From: Pholiota molesta
Taxonomy: Eukaryota; Basidiomycota; Agaricomycetes; Agaricales; Strophariaceae
Reading direction: 5' to 3'
Length of the DNA: 64,000 nucleotides
Assembly (NCBI GenBank): GCA_014925825.1
Contig: JACGCK010000094.1
Location: 62,001 to 126,000, forward strand
The notes under the pieces are model-generated. The model was not told the origin of the DNA and did no database searches. It was given only the letters and a program-made list of their open reading frames with translations. The translations under genes and the position numbers were made by a program. This document shows positions 39,763-51,698 of the stretch, in pieces; within the stretch, counting starts at the first letter, position 1, and the number at the start of each line of letters is the position of its first letter.

Positions 39763-40830
39763 ATGTCGACTGTGTTGTTGAATACGCCATGAAGCTTATG
39801 GACCTCGACACCGACGTGGTCACCATCGCCAAGACCGACTACGATGACCGTCGAATCAGTACCTCCCATCCACCGACCCGCTGTTCCTTGTCCCTGTCTG
39901 ATTGCCATCGAGTCCGAGAACACGTCCTCCTCGAAGGAACAGATTATTACCGAATTTGCCAAGCGCGGTTCTGAAGTTACTGTCACCGAGGTCGCTTCCA
40001 GCGAAACCCGGCCGCGTGCAGGAAGGCATCCCGCTCGTTGTGACCGTCCTCCTCTCAACATTTGGCGGTGTCCGCCGTATCCGGTGTTTATCCCCAAGAA
40101 CTTGTGGCAGGATCAGGCTAGAGAGACGGTATGGAAGAGCATGCTGGAAGTACACGAATGATTCCCGGATGGCGTTGCACTCTTGGATCCGATTCAGGAT
40201 ATGGGGATCAAGGATGACAAGTTCAAGATTCTCATCCAGGTACGCCGATTCTATTCTCTTGCAGTTGGAACTGGGCATCGATATTGAACGATATTGATAT
40301 TTGCATAGAAAATCGACGCCATGGATCACTAAAATATTCTCCAACCCGCTGCACAAAAACCCGCGCCTCCTGTAGCCGTACCCGCTTTCTAAGAAGAAAG
40401 AGACCCAGGAGCACATTCGTAACCTGAAGAAGCGCATCCAGGCGACACACGACATGCTCCAGCTCGAGGAGCCCAAGTGCCGCAAGCGCGTTCTGCGCCG
40501 GCTGGCGTTCACCACGGCCGCGGATATCGTCGACATGAAAGGCGGCGTGGCTTGCGAGATCAGTAGTTCGGGTAACGAGCTGCTCCTGACGGAGCTCGTG
40601 TAAAACCCCCTCTCTCGGCTGAGCAGTGCGCGGCATTGCTGAGCTGCTTTAGTTTCACGAAAATGGTGTGTGTGTTTTTTCATCCATGTGCTCTGTGTGT
40701 GAAGAAAAATGCTTACTGATTGGTTGTGCAGACTGCGGAGCGAGCAAGTGACGAAGTTGAAGGAAGAGCTCGTGGCGCCGCTACGTATGAGGTAGAAGAT
40801 CGTGTGGTGTATTTCGACGCTGTCTAGGTA
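39763..40830 (+). pseudogene. mtr4: Relic of RNA helicase MTR4/DOB1 (middle and C-terminal part)
   Basis: Stretches in shifting frames match the nuclear exosome helicase Mtr4: FGGVRRIR, IPKNL-QDQARETVWKSMLEV, LLDPIQDMGIKDDKFKILIQ, then after an intron KIDAMDH, SKKKETQEHIRNLKKRIQAT, RRLAFTTAADIVDMKGGVAC and SSGNELLLTELV. Frameshifts and stops occur throughout and the helicase core is absent. The working gene must lie elsewhere. It is immediately followed by a chitinase relic, so several unrelated gene fragments have been brought together here. Confidence 0.75.
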
Positions 40831-41640
40831 CAAATGCCCAAAAGAAAGCCGGATAACCTTTTCGGTTGGTAGGTTTTCGACATATTGAGTCCAAATATTT
40901 CACACCGTGGTTTTGAGCCTTTGAGGACTTCCTTCAAATTTTCTTATTTCTACGCTCGCGTTGGCTATTGTCATCAACACAACGCAGACCAAGTATGCGC
41001 TGGCCTGAAAGATACAACTTGAAGGACGCTTCAAACGAAGCCTTTATCGAGAAGAATCCCAAAGTCCAATGTCGTTCACAGGTACCAAAGCGGCGGAAGC
41101 AAGGTCTCGATCGCTACTTCATTAATTGGGGGAAATTCTGTGTGTACTTTTTTGTGTCACTTGCATCATATTCAACTAAACCCCGTTTTGTTCATTGTTA
41201 GAGCCTACCGATCGTTCCAGCTCCTTCAATTTAATCCGTGCGTTTGTCTTAATTTTGCTGAGGTTTCTCCGGTTATTCTTTTCTTACGACTACATCTTCT
41301 AGATATTCGCTATGCCTTCGCTACCCTCGAACATATCTACCGGAATTATCAATCCTGACGCTGATAAACGATCAATTTGAGGAAGCTTCATCTACATAAG
41401 TGTTCCGTCGCTTTGGCGAGCTCCTCCGGCAAATGGTGGGGGCCAGGGTGACTGGGAATGCTGACCTGAAGGAGAAGTCCGAGAAGGCGTTAGAGAACGC
41501 AAAAGGACTCGGCGGATCGAGTGTCCTGGAGTGTGCATCCCGTACTTCCGATAGGTCGTGTTTTCTCGAAAGTCGGAACAAATTCTTCGGTAGGAACCTT
41601 CCATTCACGAAATCGACGAGAATCCTGTCGTGCAAAGCTG
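40831..41640 (+). pseudogene. Relic of the GH18 chitinase gene
   Basis: The leader and first exon of the chitinase at 32179 are recognisable from about 40831, with stops in the frame. The exon for the YAFANVDPSTG region follows near 41303. After a large internal deletion, the exon around LGGSMFWDLSTDKVGTDSLVG appears near 41505-41605. The catalytic exon is missing. Divergence is high, so the copy is older than the FunK1 and small-gene duplications nearby. Confidence 0.65.
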
Positions 41641-41750
41641 CCCTCGATCCCGATCAACTGACTCCTTGTTTTCATCTCAGTTTTTTCACAAATCGATGCG
41701 CTGCACAGACACAAGTGCGTACGATAGAACACGATTACCCCAATTCCTCG

Positions 41751-42048
41751 CTAAATGTTGACATGTGTAGACCATTCCTCATCATCCGTGTCAATGAAAA
41801 TATTTGCCCCTTCAGGCCCATACATCGCCCCCTGAACCACATATCCCTTCGCTTGGATGGACTTCAACGCATTGATGTAGGACTGCAAAAGGAGGCGTGC
41901 CTCGTTTGGACCGTCGTTCGTCTGCCTGGTGCGCGTCTGCCCAACGTTGAAGACGGAAACGGTGGGTAGAGGCTCATCTGGAACGGAAGGCTGAAATAGG
42001 TGAGCTGAGGTGTTTTGCCATCAATCAAGTGCGTACTTGATCTGCCAT
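41751..42048 (-). CDS. Uncharacterised small protein, family copy B (83 aa)
   Basis: Exon 1 is MADQ (42037-42048) and exon 2 is 41751-41990, with the intron after codon four as in copies A and C. The core reads VSVFNVGQTRTRQTNDGPNE, a helix SYINALKSIQAKG, YVVQGAMYGPEG and IFIDTDDEEW. A TATAAA on the minus strand (42158-42163) is 110 bp upstream. It is divergent to the secreted 8-cysteine gene at 42976, the same arrangement as copy A with the gene at 20296. No disabling change seen. Function unknown. Confidence 0.65.
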
Positions 42049-42975
42049 GGAAGGCGAATTTTTTGTTCAAAATGCGATGCTGACGCTTGGAATACAGTGG
42101 TACGGGAGTAGGCGGTCACTGTGTGGATATTGGTGCTCCAGTCGGAACAGGCGGATGTTTATATTCTGCGAGTCCTGAGAACTTTCGGAATGGGTCGAAG
42201 TTTAAAGCGAAATGTCATGGGGCTCCGTATACATCGGAGGCTGGAAAGAGATTGGACCTTCATTCCAATTGGGCAACGGTCAAAGACGGTCAAGTAGGTC
42301 AAAGTTGCTGATTCAGTTTTGATTCAATATGGGATTCATTAATCATGATTCATCAGGGACGACAATTGATCATGCAATTTTGATCCAACCAACGATTCTG
42401 GCCTCCGGATTAATCCAGTATCAAACTGGAATCATAGGCTGATGCTACATTTTTTATTCTTCTGTGTTCATGAGCTCCAATCGCCTCCAGAATGACTAAT
42501 GTATTGCATAATAGTGGTAAGCTCATCGTATTCGCAATGGACTTCGAAATGTGCTAATTTTTCTTTGACAATAATGGAGGGCGTTACCAAGCCACAGGAA
42601 CAACGAAACGGACATCAAGTGGCTTATTCCACCAAAAAGTGAGTTAGTATGCACATCTTAGTGGTTTTGGTCTGAATTTGGCGTCGCATCCGGTATGTGT
42701 CGGAGCATGGTACAAATTATGACATTTGCGCAATGTACTTAAAGCTCGTCAGGTCAAACCAAAAAACTTCAGACTGGTATATCTCACCCATTTTACATCG
42801 TAAGTCACAAGCGTCTCTACACAACCTCGAGGAGGACTCACCTTAATTTACAGCGCTGGCCGGAAACATAACAAAGCATATCTCACCAAATAGTGTCTTT
42901 TTGCCTGTCAGTGCTCTGCGCTCCGCGTTCTTTGACGTTCCAAAGACTGACAAACTCACCGTCCACTAGATCACA
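42049..42975. other. Divergent promoter region between small-protein copy B and the secreted protein
   Basis: The left part matches the upstream DNA of the other small-protein copies, including TATAAA. The right 350 bp match the upstream DNA of the secreted-protein gene at 20296 and contain a 5'-UTR intron at 42800-42853 (GTAAGT...TTACAG). The middle is AT-rich with repeated GATTCA words and no coding signal. Confidence 0.55.
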
Positions 42976-43242
42976 ATGAAGTTTTCGACATCACTCCTCG
43001 CTTTGACCTTTGCCCTCAGTGGTATGGCAGCCGCGATGCCCACCCCGCTGGAGCTCGCCGCCCGATCGAGCCCCAATTGCATGTTTACAAAGACTGACAA
43101 AGGTCAATGCGATACTCAGGGCTGCAGAGATGGCGGAGGCAAGTGCTTGTTCAACTCCTCGACTCAACGATGCTCGATGTCCAATATGCGGGGCAAAGAT
43201 GCGCCGGTCGGTTGTCAGTATTGCAAGTGCATAGTGGCATAG
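42976..43242 (+). CDS. Small secreted 8-cysteine protein, second copy (88 aa)
   Basis: Signal peptide MKFSTSLLALTFALSG then a mature chain with cysteines spaced C-x9-C-x4-C-x6-C-x8-C-x13-C-x2-C-x1-C. The DTQGCRDGGG block and GCQYCKC end match the paralogue at 20296. Between the paralogues only the loop between cysteines 4 and 6 changes length. The leader motif TAGATCACA just before the ATG is also shared. It is flanked on both sides by minus-strand copies of the small-protein gene. Extracellular, disulphide-rich; target unknown. Confidence 0.75.
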   Translation: MKFSTSLLALTFALSGMAAAMPTPLELAARSSPNCMFTKTDKGQCDTQGCRDGGGKCLFNSSTQRCSMSNMRGKDAPVGCQYCKCIVA

Positions 43243-43550
43243 GGAAACGAGAAGATGTGGTAATTCTTTGGCTATAATACGTGCAGTATAATATCTGTTA
43301 GCCCTTGACACGGATAAAATACACTATTTTCAAGTGCTCGAAGATATCAGGTGGTCGGTATGGATTCTTCCATCCACCCATTCACCACATTTACGAGCGT
43401 TCTTGTCATGTATGTCGAGCTTCCCTCGCGAGAACGAGGATATCTTGATCAAATCACTTCGCGTTTCATCTCAGACTTTCCACAATCCAACGCGCAATAC
43501 AGAAACAAGTGTGTATGGCAAGCCTATGTTACAATTACCCCGATTCCTCA

Positions 43551-43860
43551 CTAAACGCCGATATTCATATCCCATTCCTCATCATCAGTTTGAATGAAGA
43601 TATTCACCCCTTCAGGCCCATACATCGCCCCCTGGACCACATATCCCTTCTTTTCTATAAATTCTAACGCAGTAATGAAGAATTGTAAAAGGAGGTGCGC
43701 CTCATTTGGACCATCGCATATCTGCTTGGTGCGGGTCTGCCCAACATTGAAGATGAAAATCTGGGGTATAGGATCAACTATAACAGAACGCTGAAATAGG
43801 TGAGGTGAGTCTATAAGTTAACACCATTAATCAGGTGCGTACTTGTTCGGTCATGACCAT
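43551..43860 (-). CDS. Uncharacterised small protein, family copy C (85 aa)
   Basis: Exon 1 encodes MVMTEQ (43843-43860) and exon 2 is 43551-43790; the intron matches copies A and B. The core keeps IFNVGQTRTKQICDGPNEA, the KKGYVVQGAMYGPEG segment and IFIQTDDEEW, with substitutions elsewhere, so it is the most diverged intact copy. The first ATG is chosen because its context aligns with the starts of A and B; the second ATG two codons on is possible. TATAAA is near 44001. It follows the FunK1 pseudogene at 44240-45600 on the same strand, just as a broken copy follows the complete FunK1 at 10.2 kb. Confidence 0.6.
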
Positions 43861-44239
43861 GGAAAGCGAAGTTTCGTTCAAATTCAGCTGCTGACCCTTG
43901 GAGAATGCGGTGGTACGTATACGAGAGTAGGCGTTCAAACTCTGTGTGGGTCAGGTGTGGATGATAAACTGTGGGTCATGGTGCTCTGAGCAGGCGCAAG
44001 TTTATATATTTCTGCGAACCCTGAGAACCTGCGGAATGTACAATTGACCGGTGGGCTCAGGTGACAGGTCTGTATACACTCAGCTACACTGGAGGGTTTT
44101 TTGAGATTTGGCACGCCTTCATTCTGAATCATGTACCTACCTTGGTCTACACACTTGCCACGCAAGGATCCACATTCAGAGGGCATCGCAGAATGTCGTT
44201 GATGGATCATAACACTCCCATTCCTAACAAGTTCTACTA
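43861..44239. other. Upstream region of small-protein copy C
   Basis: It contains the TATA box at 44001-44006 and sequence shared with the upstream DNA of copies A and B. Nothing coding. Confidence 0.45.
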
Positions 44240-45600
44240 CGTCGACCTGTCGAGCGCTGAGCGCTCCACTTTTCGCTTATAATTCACAGCCGTTACTTGA
44301 GTAGACCATTTGTCCTGCGGCCGCCGGCCATTCGCTCTGGTGTAGATATTTCCTGATGGTGTCGACGAGCCAACCCTTCTTTCCAAGCTGTTCCATCTTT
44401 CGTTGATAGACATACGCTTGGTTGGCATTGAAATTGCGTCGATAGCCATCGAGGAAAGATTTAGGAATAGAATCGTTGTCTTTTACGGCTGTCTTTTACG
44501 GCTGCTAATTCAGCCAGGGAAAGCTGCACACCCGCAATAGCTTCAGCGGTAGGTTTGCGGTCGTAGCGAACGACCAGGACTTGGGCAAGTTCTACCATTA
44601 AGCTGTGGAGCTCGGGGCGTTCGGTGAATATTATGCCTTCTTTTGATATTGACTTAAGAGTGATCTTTTTCTGTATCCTCCTTCATATCTTCCAACTTTG
44701 CCAAATAATTCATAGAATTCGTCGAACCCTCGCAGAACGTCTTGCGGAGTGTATGTCGAGCCTGGAGCAGCTTCGGTTTGAGTATACCGCAAGGCAACCC
44801 AAAGCAAGACATAAAATGCAGATTCGCGGTCGTCAAGAAGCGTGTGATGCGTCGACGAATATTTGAGTAGATTTGCGGACATGAATTGCCAGGTTCTCTA
44901 AGCATCGCCTAAGAAATCAGAATGTATGAAATAATTTCAGACTCACCATTCGAGTATGCCTGCGAGGACCGCGTGGGGGGTTATCATCGTCCAATGTGAG
45001 GCAAGGGTCCCAATCAATCAACTGGCCTTTCCCCTCATCGGAGATGATGATATTCCCAACGGCGATATCGCAATGAAGAACCTTGCCTTCGAAGAAAGCG
45101 CCGTCGTGCGCTGTTGAGAGAAGTTAAGAATTTTGTGAACAAAAAATCCAAGTAATGACATACCTTCCATAGGCTTAGCATCTGCAATTGCGCTAATGAA
45201 TTGATGTGAGGACTTAAACAGGGTCAGCCCCCGGCCGACAGCGTCCAGTGTCATTCGATAGTGTCGCAAACAGGTCTGGTTTGCCGTCAGAGAGACCAGC
45301 TCCAAAGGCGGCGTTTTGTTGGATAACTTTGGCGTCCGCGTCTCTTGGTCTCTTGCATCATTTCCTACTCCAAACGGCGCGATGTGTAGGACATTTGTCT
45401 CTTGAAGAATGCGATATGTTTCGCCCTCGTTCTCCATACCGTCAACATGAGTCCTCCAGTAGTCTTTGAGAAAGTCAAGTTTTCGAGGAGTCGAGTCAAA
45501 AGCCGACATAACACTAGTGACTCGCGAGAAGGGGTAACGACCTGGAATGAGTTTCGTAAAAAAGGACGTATGAAATCAGGAACGCCTGTAACTTATTTAA
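44240..45600 (-). pseudogene. FunK1 kinase pseudogene related to the gene at 7560
   Basis: The copy covers the kinase region from SAFDSTPRKLDFLKDYWRTH to the segment with KKGWLVDTIRKYL and ends close to the same point as its relative. The whole N-terminal half is missing. At the upstream end a shifted frame still recalls SYPPFYETRSPFS. The catalytic HRD reads HCD and IDWDLC reads IDWDPC. An insertion (AKPMEG) interrupts the IADAMEG motif. Here the intron before the HRD exon ends in CAG. Loss of catalytic Arg plus truncation indicates a dead kinase. Confidence 0.7.
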
Positions 45601-45729
45601 ATAGCAAGTAATGTATATATGTCTACCAGCCATTTCAATTAACTTCTATGATGACGATCATGTACAATTAATTCTTTTGTAACTAGTAGATTTTCTAGAT
45701 TTCATACAAATTTATGGCACGTCAATATG

Positions 45730-48363
45730 TCAAGGACCTGTCTCCACATCCGCAGTTCGAGGCTTCTTCCTGCTCATTGTGCCCTTCTTCTTCTTCCCTT
45801 TTCCCTTCTTCTCGTCCTCTGAATCAACCCATTCCGACTGAGTCTCCGACTCCTCCAACTCAGATGGGTCATATTCCGCATTGCCAGGCATCCGCGCTCG
45901 CTTGTTCCGACCGGGTTGTGGGACATTGGGGGCATCGGCAGCCAGCTGCGACGTGCCTCCGGGCTGTGATGAGCTTCGAACAGCAAGAGTCGAAGGTTGG
46001 GGCTCATTGGTGTACAAGCACATATCACGCCAGTTGGAAGGCTTGATAGACTGGATCTCTTTGAAGAAGGAAACAAAAAAGCGGTGGATGTTGCGATATG
46101 CCCCAAGATCAAAGAGTATTGTCGCTTTCGCACGAGCCACGTACTGGGCGAGCATAATTTTCCTCCCGGTCTCAAGGGGTGTAATGAAAGGGTGGAGTGA
46201 TGGCTCCAAGTAAGTAGTGAGAGTCTTAGTGATATTTTGCGTGATACACATTTCTCTTTCATGCCACAGTGATGTCTGGTTCTTGAAGATCATGTTGGCA
46301 AAGTCGCTCGAAGGTTGGTACAGGACGCGAGCAGTCAAAGTCCACATGAGAATCCACCAGACAGATTCCATGTCGTGCTGAAAGTTGTAGATAACTTGAG
46401 GCCGGTTTTCTTCGGGTTTGGGTGCAAAGAGCGTAACATCGTCGAAATCCATCGTTGCTTCGTCATGGCCATCTAAAAAGAGTGTGCGCAAGCTGAGGAT
46501 TTCGTGGGGCATGAAGTATGGGGTACCCTGTGGCAAATTTGTCAATAAATGTTTGGTTAATCAACGAGAGGACATGCCTTTTGGGGGTCAGCAGCACCAT
46601 TGTAATCGGAGGGTGGGGGATACCTCCTTGCATACTCAAGGTCTGACAACTTTGCTTGCCATTTGTCCATCTGCTTGCGGTGAGCCAAGATGTTGCCAGA
46701 ACTGATGTCTCTATGCACCCAGCCAGCGCAATACATGAGTTGAAGGGCTGGCATTATGAAGAGCATGAGGAGAACATATCAATATAGATGGCGATAGAGA
46801 AAACATACCGACAAGCGTCTCTTGGAGGACATCGACAACTTCCCCTAAGGTTTCAAGATCCCCGACCGTTCGGCAAATCTCCGTGAAAACGACACGATAT
46901 TGCTTCTTTGGGGCGAAGTCGCGAGGGATCGTAACATCAAGATCAAACTCCATGGCAGTGGGGTGGGGGTCCCATGAGGAATACCCACGGAAGACTGAAA
47001 TAGTCCCATCTTTGACTTGGATTTTGGTGCGACAGGTTTGGATGTTTTGCCGACATAGTCTGCATCTATCCTGAGGAAATACTCCTTGTACCCTTCATTT
47101 TGGACAAGGGCCTTGAGGCTCTCGAACGTGGCCTCTTCAAACATGGACATAGGGTCCGTCTCATGTGAAGAGTTAAAGAACTGGTCGATGTCCTCGAAGA
47201 TGGAATCTTGGATTTCCTTCTCAGTGCTGGCCGACGCATCAAGCCAAACGTCCTTCAACACGAAACTAGCCTTAGCCTTGCCACTGTCTTCTCTAGAAGA
47301 GTATTCGCCAACTTGCCAAACGTGAGCCATATGACCAGTAATTTTGCTAGAGCGATGCTCAGACAAAGATTCCTCAGTGCGAAAGAAACGGTCGGGTTTG
47401 CCATCTGCAGGCATTACAAAGAGGTAAGTACCATCAGACTCCCGAATGACCATTGGGTCGTAGCCGAGCTCTTCTTCCGTGGCGAACAAGAAAGACATAA
47501 GGACTTTGATAAACAATTTCGGGTCTCAAACGCCGGACGTCAACTCGGAAACCCAAATGAAAGAGGATCTCTGCGCACCTGTACAAAATTGAAGGGTTCT
47601 GAAACTGCCGAGTGAGAACGAGAATGATACCATAGAGTGACCTCATCCTTCACAATGGTAACCTACTTGAAGATCAGCCACGAGTCAATAGAAAATAGGA
47701 AATAGTGAGACGCACCCCAAAAGTGAACATGCGACGAGCGTCGTCGTTCATAATTTGAACGTTGGCCGATACGGCTTGCATGTTGTTCTAAAAATTTTGA
47801 GTGGAACACAAGGTTTGGATGAGAGAATTGCTTACTTCGAAAGCCTTGTCGTCATTCATTTTGAATTCGAACACAACCGCTATATTGGTGGCGGTCAAGA
47901 CGAAGGCTTCCGTGTCATCGGAGGTGACACATGCATCGATCATGTTATTCGAGCCAGGAATATCTGATGCAATAAAGGACTCTGGACAAAGGCGAAATTT
48001 GAACTTATTGCGAGCCCGACCATTTACTTTTGCGAGAGCGATCCTATCAGCGATTGTCTGAACGTGTTGAAAATACGCCTTCTCCGTTCCGACATCTTTG
48101 CTAGGAGCAACAATGAAATTTGTGAATCGGAGACCTTGATCAGTGTCGCAAATGATGGTTTCCTTCTCCGAACAGGATTTTACGAAGGCTTTCACGTCGT
48201 CGTCAGTGGGCTCGAACGGCAGGTAGAATTGAACGAAGTTCGGGACCTCGGTAATTGTAAATTCTCCTTCCATCTGAACAGCTATCTCGTCACGTAGGCC
48301 AATTATTTCCAAAATACCGCCATCGCTGGGAGTAGTTCTTGAGGTGGTTTTCTGGGAATACAT
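45730..48363 (-). CDS. FunK1-type protein kinase, complete
   Basis: Starts at 48363 with MYSQKTTSRTTPSDGG and runs through about eight exons to 45730. N-domain motifs QIMNDDARRMFTFG and VTLWYHSRSHSAISDSFSF are followed by LGYDP and ILKDVWLDASAS-type segments. The catalytic loop is CAGWVHRDISSGNIL, then KLSDLEYARRY in place of DFG and GTPYFMPHEI in the activation segment, with the DMESVWWILMWTL block after it. The C-terminal tail is acidic then lysine-rich (KKGKGKKKK), a possible nuclear signal. It is the intact partner of the partial gene at 1-1052, from which it has diverged moderately. Substrate unknown. Confidence 0.85.
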
Positions 48364-48838
48364 GTCAACACCTTGATGACTGAATGGATCGCTCGAACAT
48401 GAATTACATGACTTACGTCTTGTTTGTGGTTGCGGCTCGAGTCCTGGACTCGTAGCCGTCGTGGTTTGGCTTCAGAAGGGCTATGAGCTTCTACCCAGAG
48501 ATTAAAGCACCAATAGCTTCCCGCTCGCTTTCAATTTGTGAGGTTCAAGTTCAAGTTGCTGTTCGAGGTTACGCGACCTGACGCGACCAAGGTCCGGGCA
48601 CGTGGTGCCATACTTCAACGTTCAACCATCAGTAAATTGTGGAAAAAACGATAATGGTCTGTAATGGCTTATATAGTACATGTAACCGTTGTAACGCGCC
48701 GCCGCCGGTATAATTTTGAAGTAAGATTACAGCCTACCTTGTAATGGCCTTATGCCGTCATCCTCCTTAATATCGCTGCAATAATTTTACCATAAGGGTT
48801 CTTTTTGATTATCATTCCAGCTACAGACTGAGAAATGT

Positions 48839-50012
48839 CTATAATACGATGTAATGCTGTGTTACAGATACACGATCTAAACAATGTTGCTTCAAGTTAA
48901 CGGGATGGCTTTGGGATACATGTGCAGATAATGGGATGGTAGGCTTGGATTTATATGGGAGTAAAGATACAGGCTTAGATATCCCTTATTACATGGTGTG
49001 ATGCTGTCTTAAAGCTACACTATTTAAGCAATATTTACTGAAAGTGGCCAACATTGATCAGAGATGCGCGCGCAGATAATGGGATGGTAAGCTTAGATTT
49101 ATATGGGAATAATAATTTAGGTCTGGGCGCATCTTATTACATGGTGTGATGCTGTCTTAAAGCTACACTATTTAAGCAATATTTACTGAAAGTGGCCAAC
49201 ATTGATCAGAGATGCGCGCGCAGATAATGGGATGGTAAGCTTAGATTTATATGGGAATAATAATTTAGGTCTGGGCGCATCTTATTACATGGTGTGATGC
49301 TGTCTTAAAGCTACACTATTTAAGCAATATTTACTGAAAGTGGCCAACATTGATCAGAGATGCGCGCGCAGATAATGGGATGGTAAGCTTAGATTTATAT
49401 GGGAATAATAATTTAGGTCTGGGCGCATCTTATTACATGGTGTGATGCTGTCTTCAAGCTACACTATTTAAGCAATATTTACTGAAAGTGGCCAACATTG
49501 ATCAGAGATGCGCGCGCAGATAATGGGATGGTAAGCTTAGATTTATATGGGAATAATAATTTAGGTCTGGGCGCATCTTATTACATGGTGTGATGCTGTC
49601 TTAAAGCTACACTATTTAAGCAATATATACTGAAAGTGGCCAACATTGATCAGAGATGCGCGCGCAGATAATGGGATGGTAAGCTTAGATTTATATGGGA
49701 ATAATAATTTAGGTCTGGGCGCATCTTATTACATGGTGTGATGCTGTCTTAAAGCTACACTATTTAAGCAATATATACTGAAAGTGGCCAACATTGATCA
49801 GAGATGCGCGCGCAGATAATGGGATGGTAAGCTTAGATTTATATGGGAATAATAATTTAGGTCTGGGCGCATCTTATTACATGGTGTGATGCTGTCTTAA
49901 AGCTACACTATTTAAACAATGCCTGCTTGAAGTTGCTAACCAGAGCAGAGATAATGGATAGGGAGCTCAAAATTATATGAAAATAATGATTTAGGCTTAG
50001 GTTCTTCTAATA
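48839..50012. repeat. 148-bp satellite array
   Basis: Six adjacent units of exactly 148 bp (starts at 48985, 49133, 49281, 49429, 49577 and 49725) differ at only a few positions. For example, units 5 and 6 share CAATATATACTG against CAATATTTACTG in units 1-4. A diverged unit precedes them (48839-48984) and another follows (49873-50012). Each contains GATGCGCGCGCAGATAATGG. The repeat has no coding frame. The pattern of uniform centre and decayed edges is typical of arrays growing by unequal exchange. It ends 85 bp past the stop of the DUF6698 gene. Confidence 0.95.
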
Positions 50013-50096
50013 ATAACAATCCAAATTAAAAGATATGATTTGTGCACAGACTAGTACCACAGAGATTTGGACATCCAATTTTAAATCTAAAATAGA

Positions 50097-51698
50097 CTAA
50101 TGACTTTGAAATTCAGAGGGTGTACTTTCTTCACGAGCAGACCTCTGGGCAGCCAGCTTGTTACGAGCCTTGCGAGTATCAGAGGATGCGCCTACATGAT
50201 TGGGAAAAATTTGACTGTAGCAATATGCATCAGCCCAAATAAGTTCATATTTTGAAGCAGACACAAATTTGACGTACTTGTCCCACCATTTAAGAAGGCG
50301 TTTCGTACGCGCCACAGCAGCTGGGCCAGCAGAAGGGTCCTCGAAGAAATCTATAATGAACGCATAAAGTGCACGAAAGTTGAAATGACCATACACTTCT
50401 ACCCATTGGGTAGCATCTGTCAGGTTAAAAGCCAGCTAGGAAAGAAAGCATAGTATGTGTTTTTTTAGATTTGTAATTATAACAAATTATAGCAAGTGAC
50501 TTACCAAGACGGCTGCATAGGCAATAGATCGTGGGGTAACCCTGCCTTCCATATGCAGTAATGTTGCCACATTGCTTTTAGTAGCCTTTTTCTGGGAAGA
50601 GGTTCACCTTTGTTTGCGAGCTTGTCCGCCTTCATCTTCGGCATCAAATGCCTCAGAAGATGAGGGTGATGTAAAGATTGCACCATAGGTCTACATAAAA
50701 AGTAAGTATCAGCAGGCAGAGCGAAGCAGGAAATCAGAAAATACCTTAAGAAGCAATTTGCTGCTAAGGAATCCCTTTTCTACGTTGTCGGCGTCACCTT
50801 TCCCAAAGGGGTATAGGCATCGCAGAAAGAAATCCCCTGATATATCAAGTGTCCCAGCTTGAATCTCACTACGGACCCTATAGAGATATTAGCGCTACCA
50901 CTAGAACCTATGCATAAACATACCTTTCGTTGTCCCAGTCGTATTCAATGGGGCAGAGAAGGCGTCCTGCAACTTCGCTTTGTAGCCCACGATCACTTCG
51001 AGACTTCACCAGCATCGGTGGGGCAGGGGCGTATTCGAAATTCAGCCACAATGCCACCTCTTCTTTAATGCGGCGAACGTCATCACTTCTTGCATCATTT
51101 GCACCCTTTTGCGCCTGGTATCAATAAGTAGTGTTAACAAGTGCAAGATGATGGAAATAGGCACATCATACCTGAACGAGGAAAACTGTGAATTCATTTG
51201 TGGAGATGTGGGGATCTTCAATCATGGTCTTGACGTCTGGAAGCACCTGCAAAAGCATAGCATATGCTGCCAATTTAAGGCGAGATCTAGGACTTTATCA
51301 GCAGTAATATTGAAATGAAGGCGAGTGAATAGACTTACTGCCGCTTTCTTTCATAGGTTTCTTCATCTGCGAACTCCTCAACTTCATCATCGTCATCTTG
51401 GAATTGCTGATCAGCTTCGTCAATGAGATCTTCAAGTGAATCATATAGAGTCACAAGACGCCGAATGCCCCGTCCCATCGTAACGGTGGTCCTGTCAATG
51501 TATTAAGCTATAGGAAGCTTGTATCATGGAATAACATTAGACATACGGAGGTTTTTTTGCTTTAGCATTGTTTGCTTCATCAAGCTCTTCTTGTAGGGCT
51601 GCTACTTTTCTTTTTAGGCGTGAAACTTCCCCTGTGTTGTTGGTAGTAGGGGGGTTGGCCCGGGAGGGCGAAGAATTTGGCGATAAAGATCCAGGCAT
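50097..51698 (-). CDS. DUF6698-type protein of agaricomycetes
   Basis: Starts MPGSLSPNSSPSRANPP at 51698 and has about five introns. A coiled stretch (GEVSRLKRKVAALQEELDEA) is followed by the family motif TMGRGIRRLVTLYDSLEDLI and an acidic DDDDEVEEFADEETYERKR run. The conserved ATQWVEVYGHFNFRALYAFI block near the C-terminus leads to the end TPSEFQSH. Such proteins are multicopy in mushroom genomes and often lie near mobile DNA; no biochemical role is known to me. A TATATAAG lies about 60 bp upstream (51756-51763). A satellite array begins right after the stop codon. Exon borders in the middle were not all verified. Confidence 0.7.

Noticed and set aside
48985..49872. CRISPR-like array
   Set aside because: Units are contiguous 148-bp tandem copies with no unique spacers, in a eukaryotic genome; it is a satellite.
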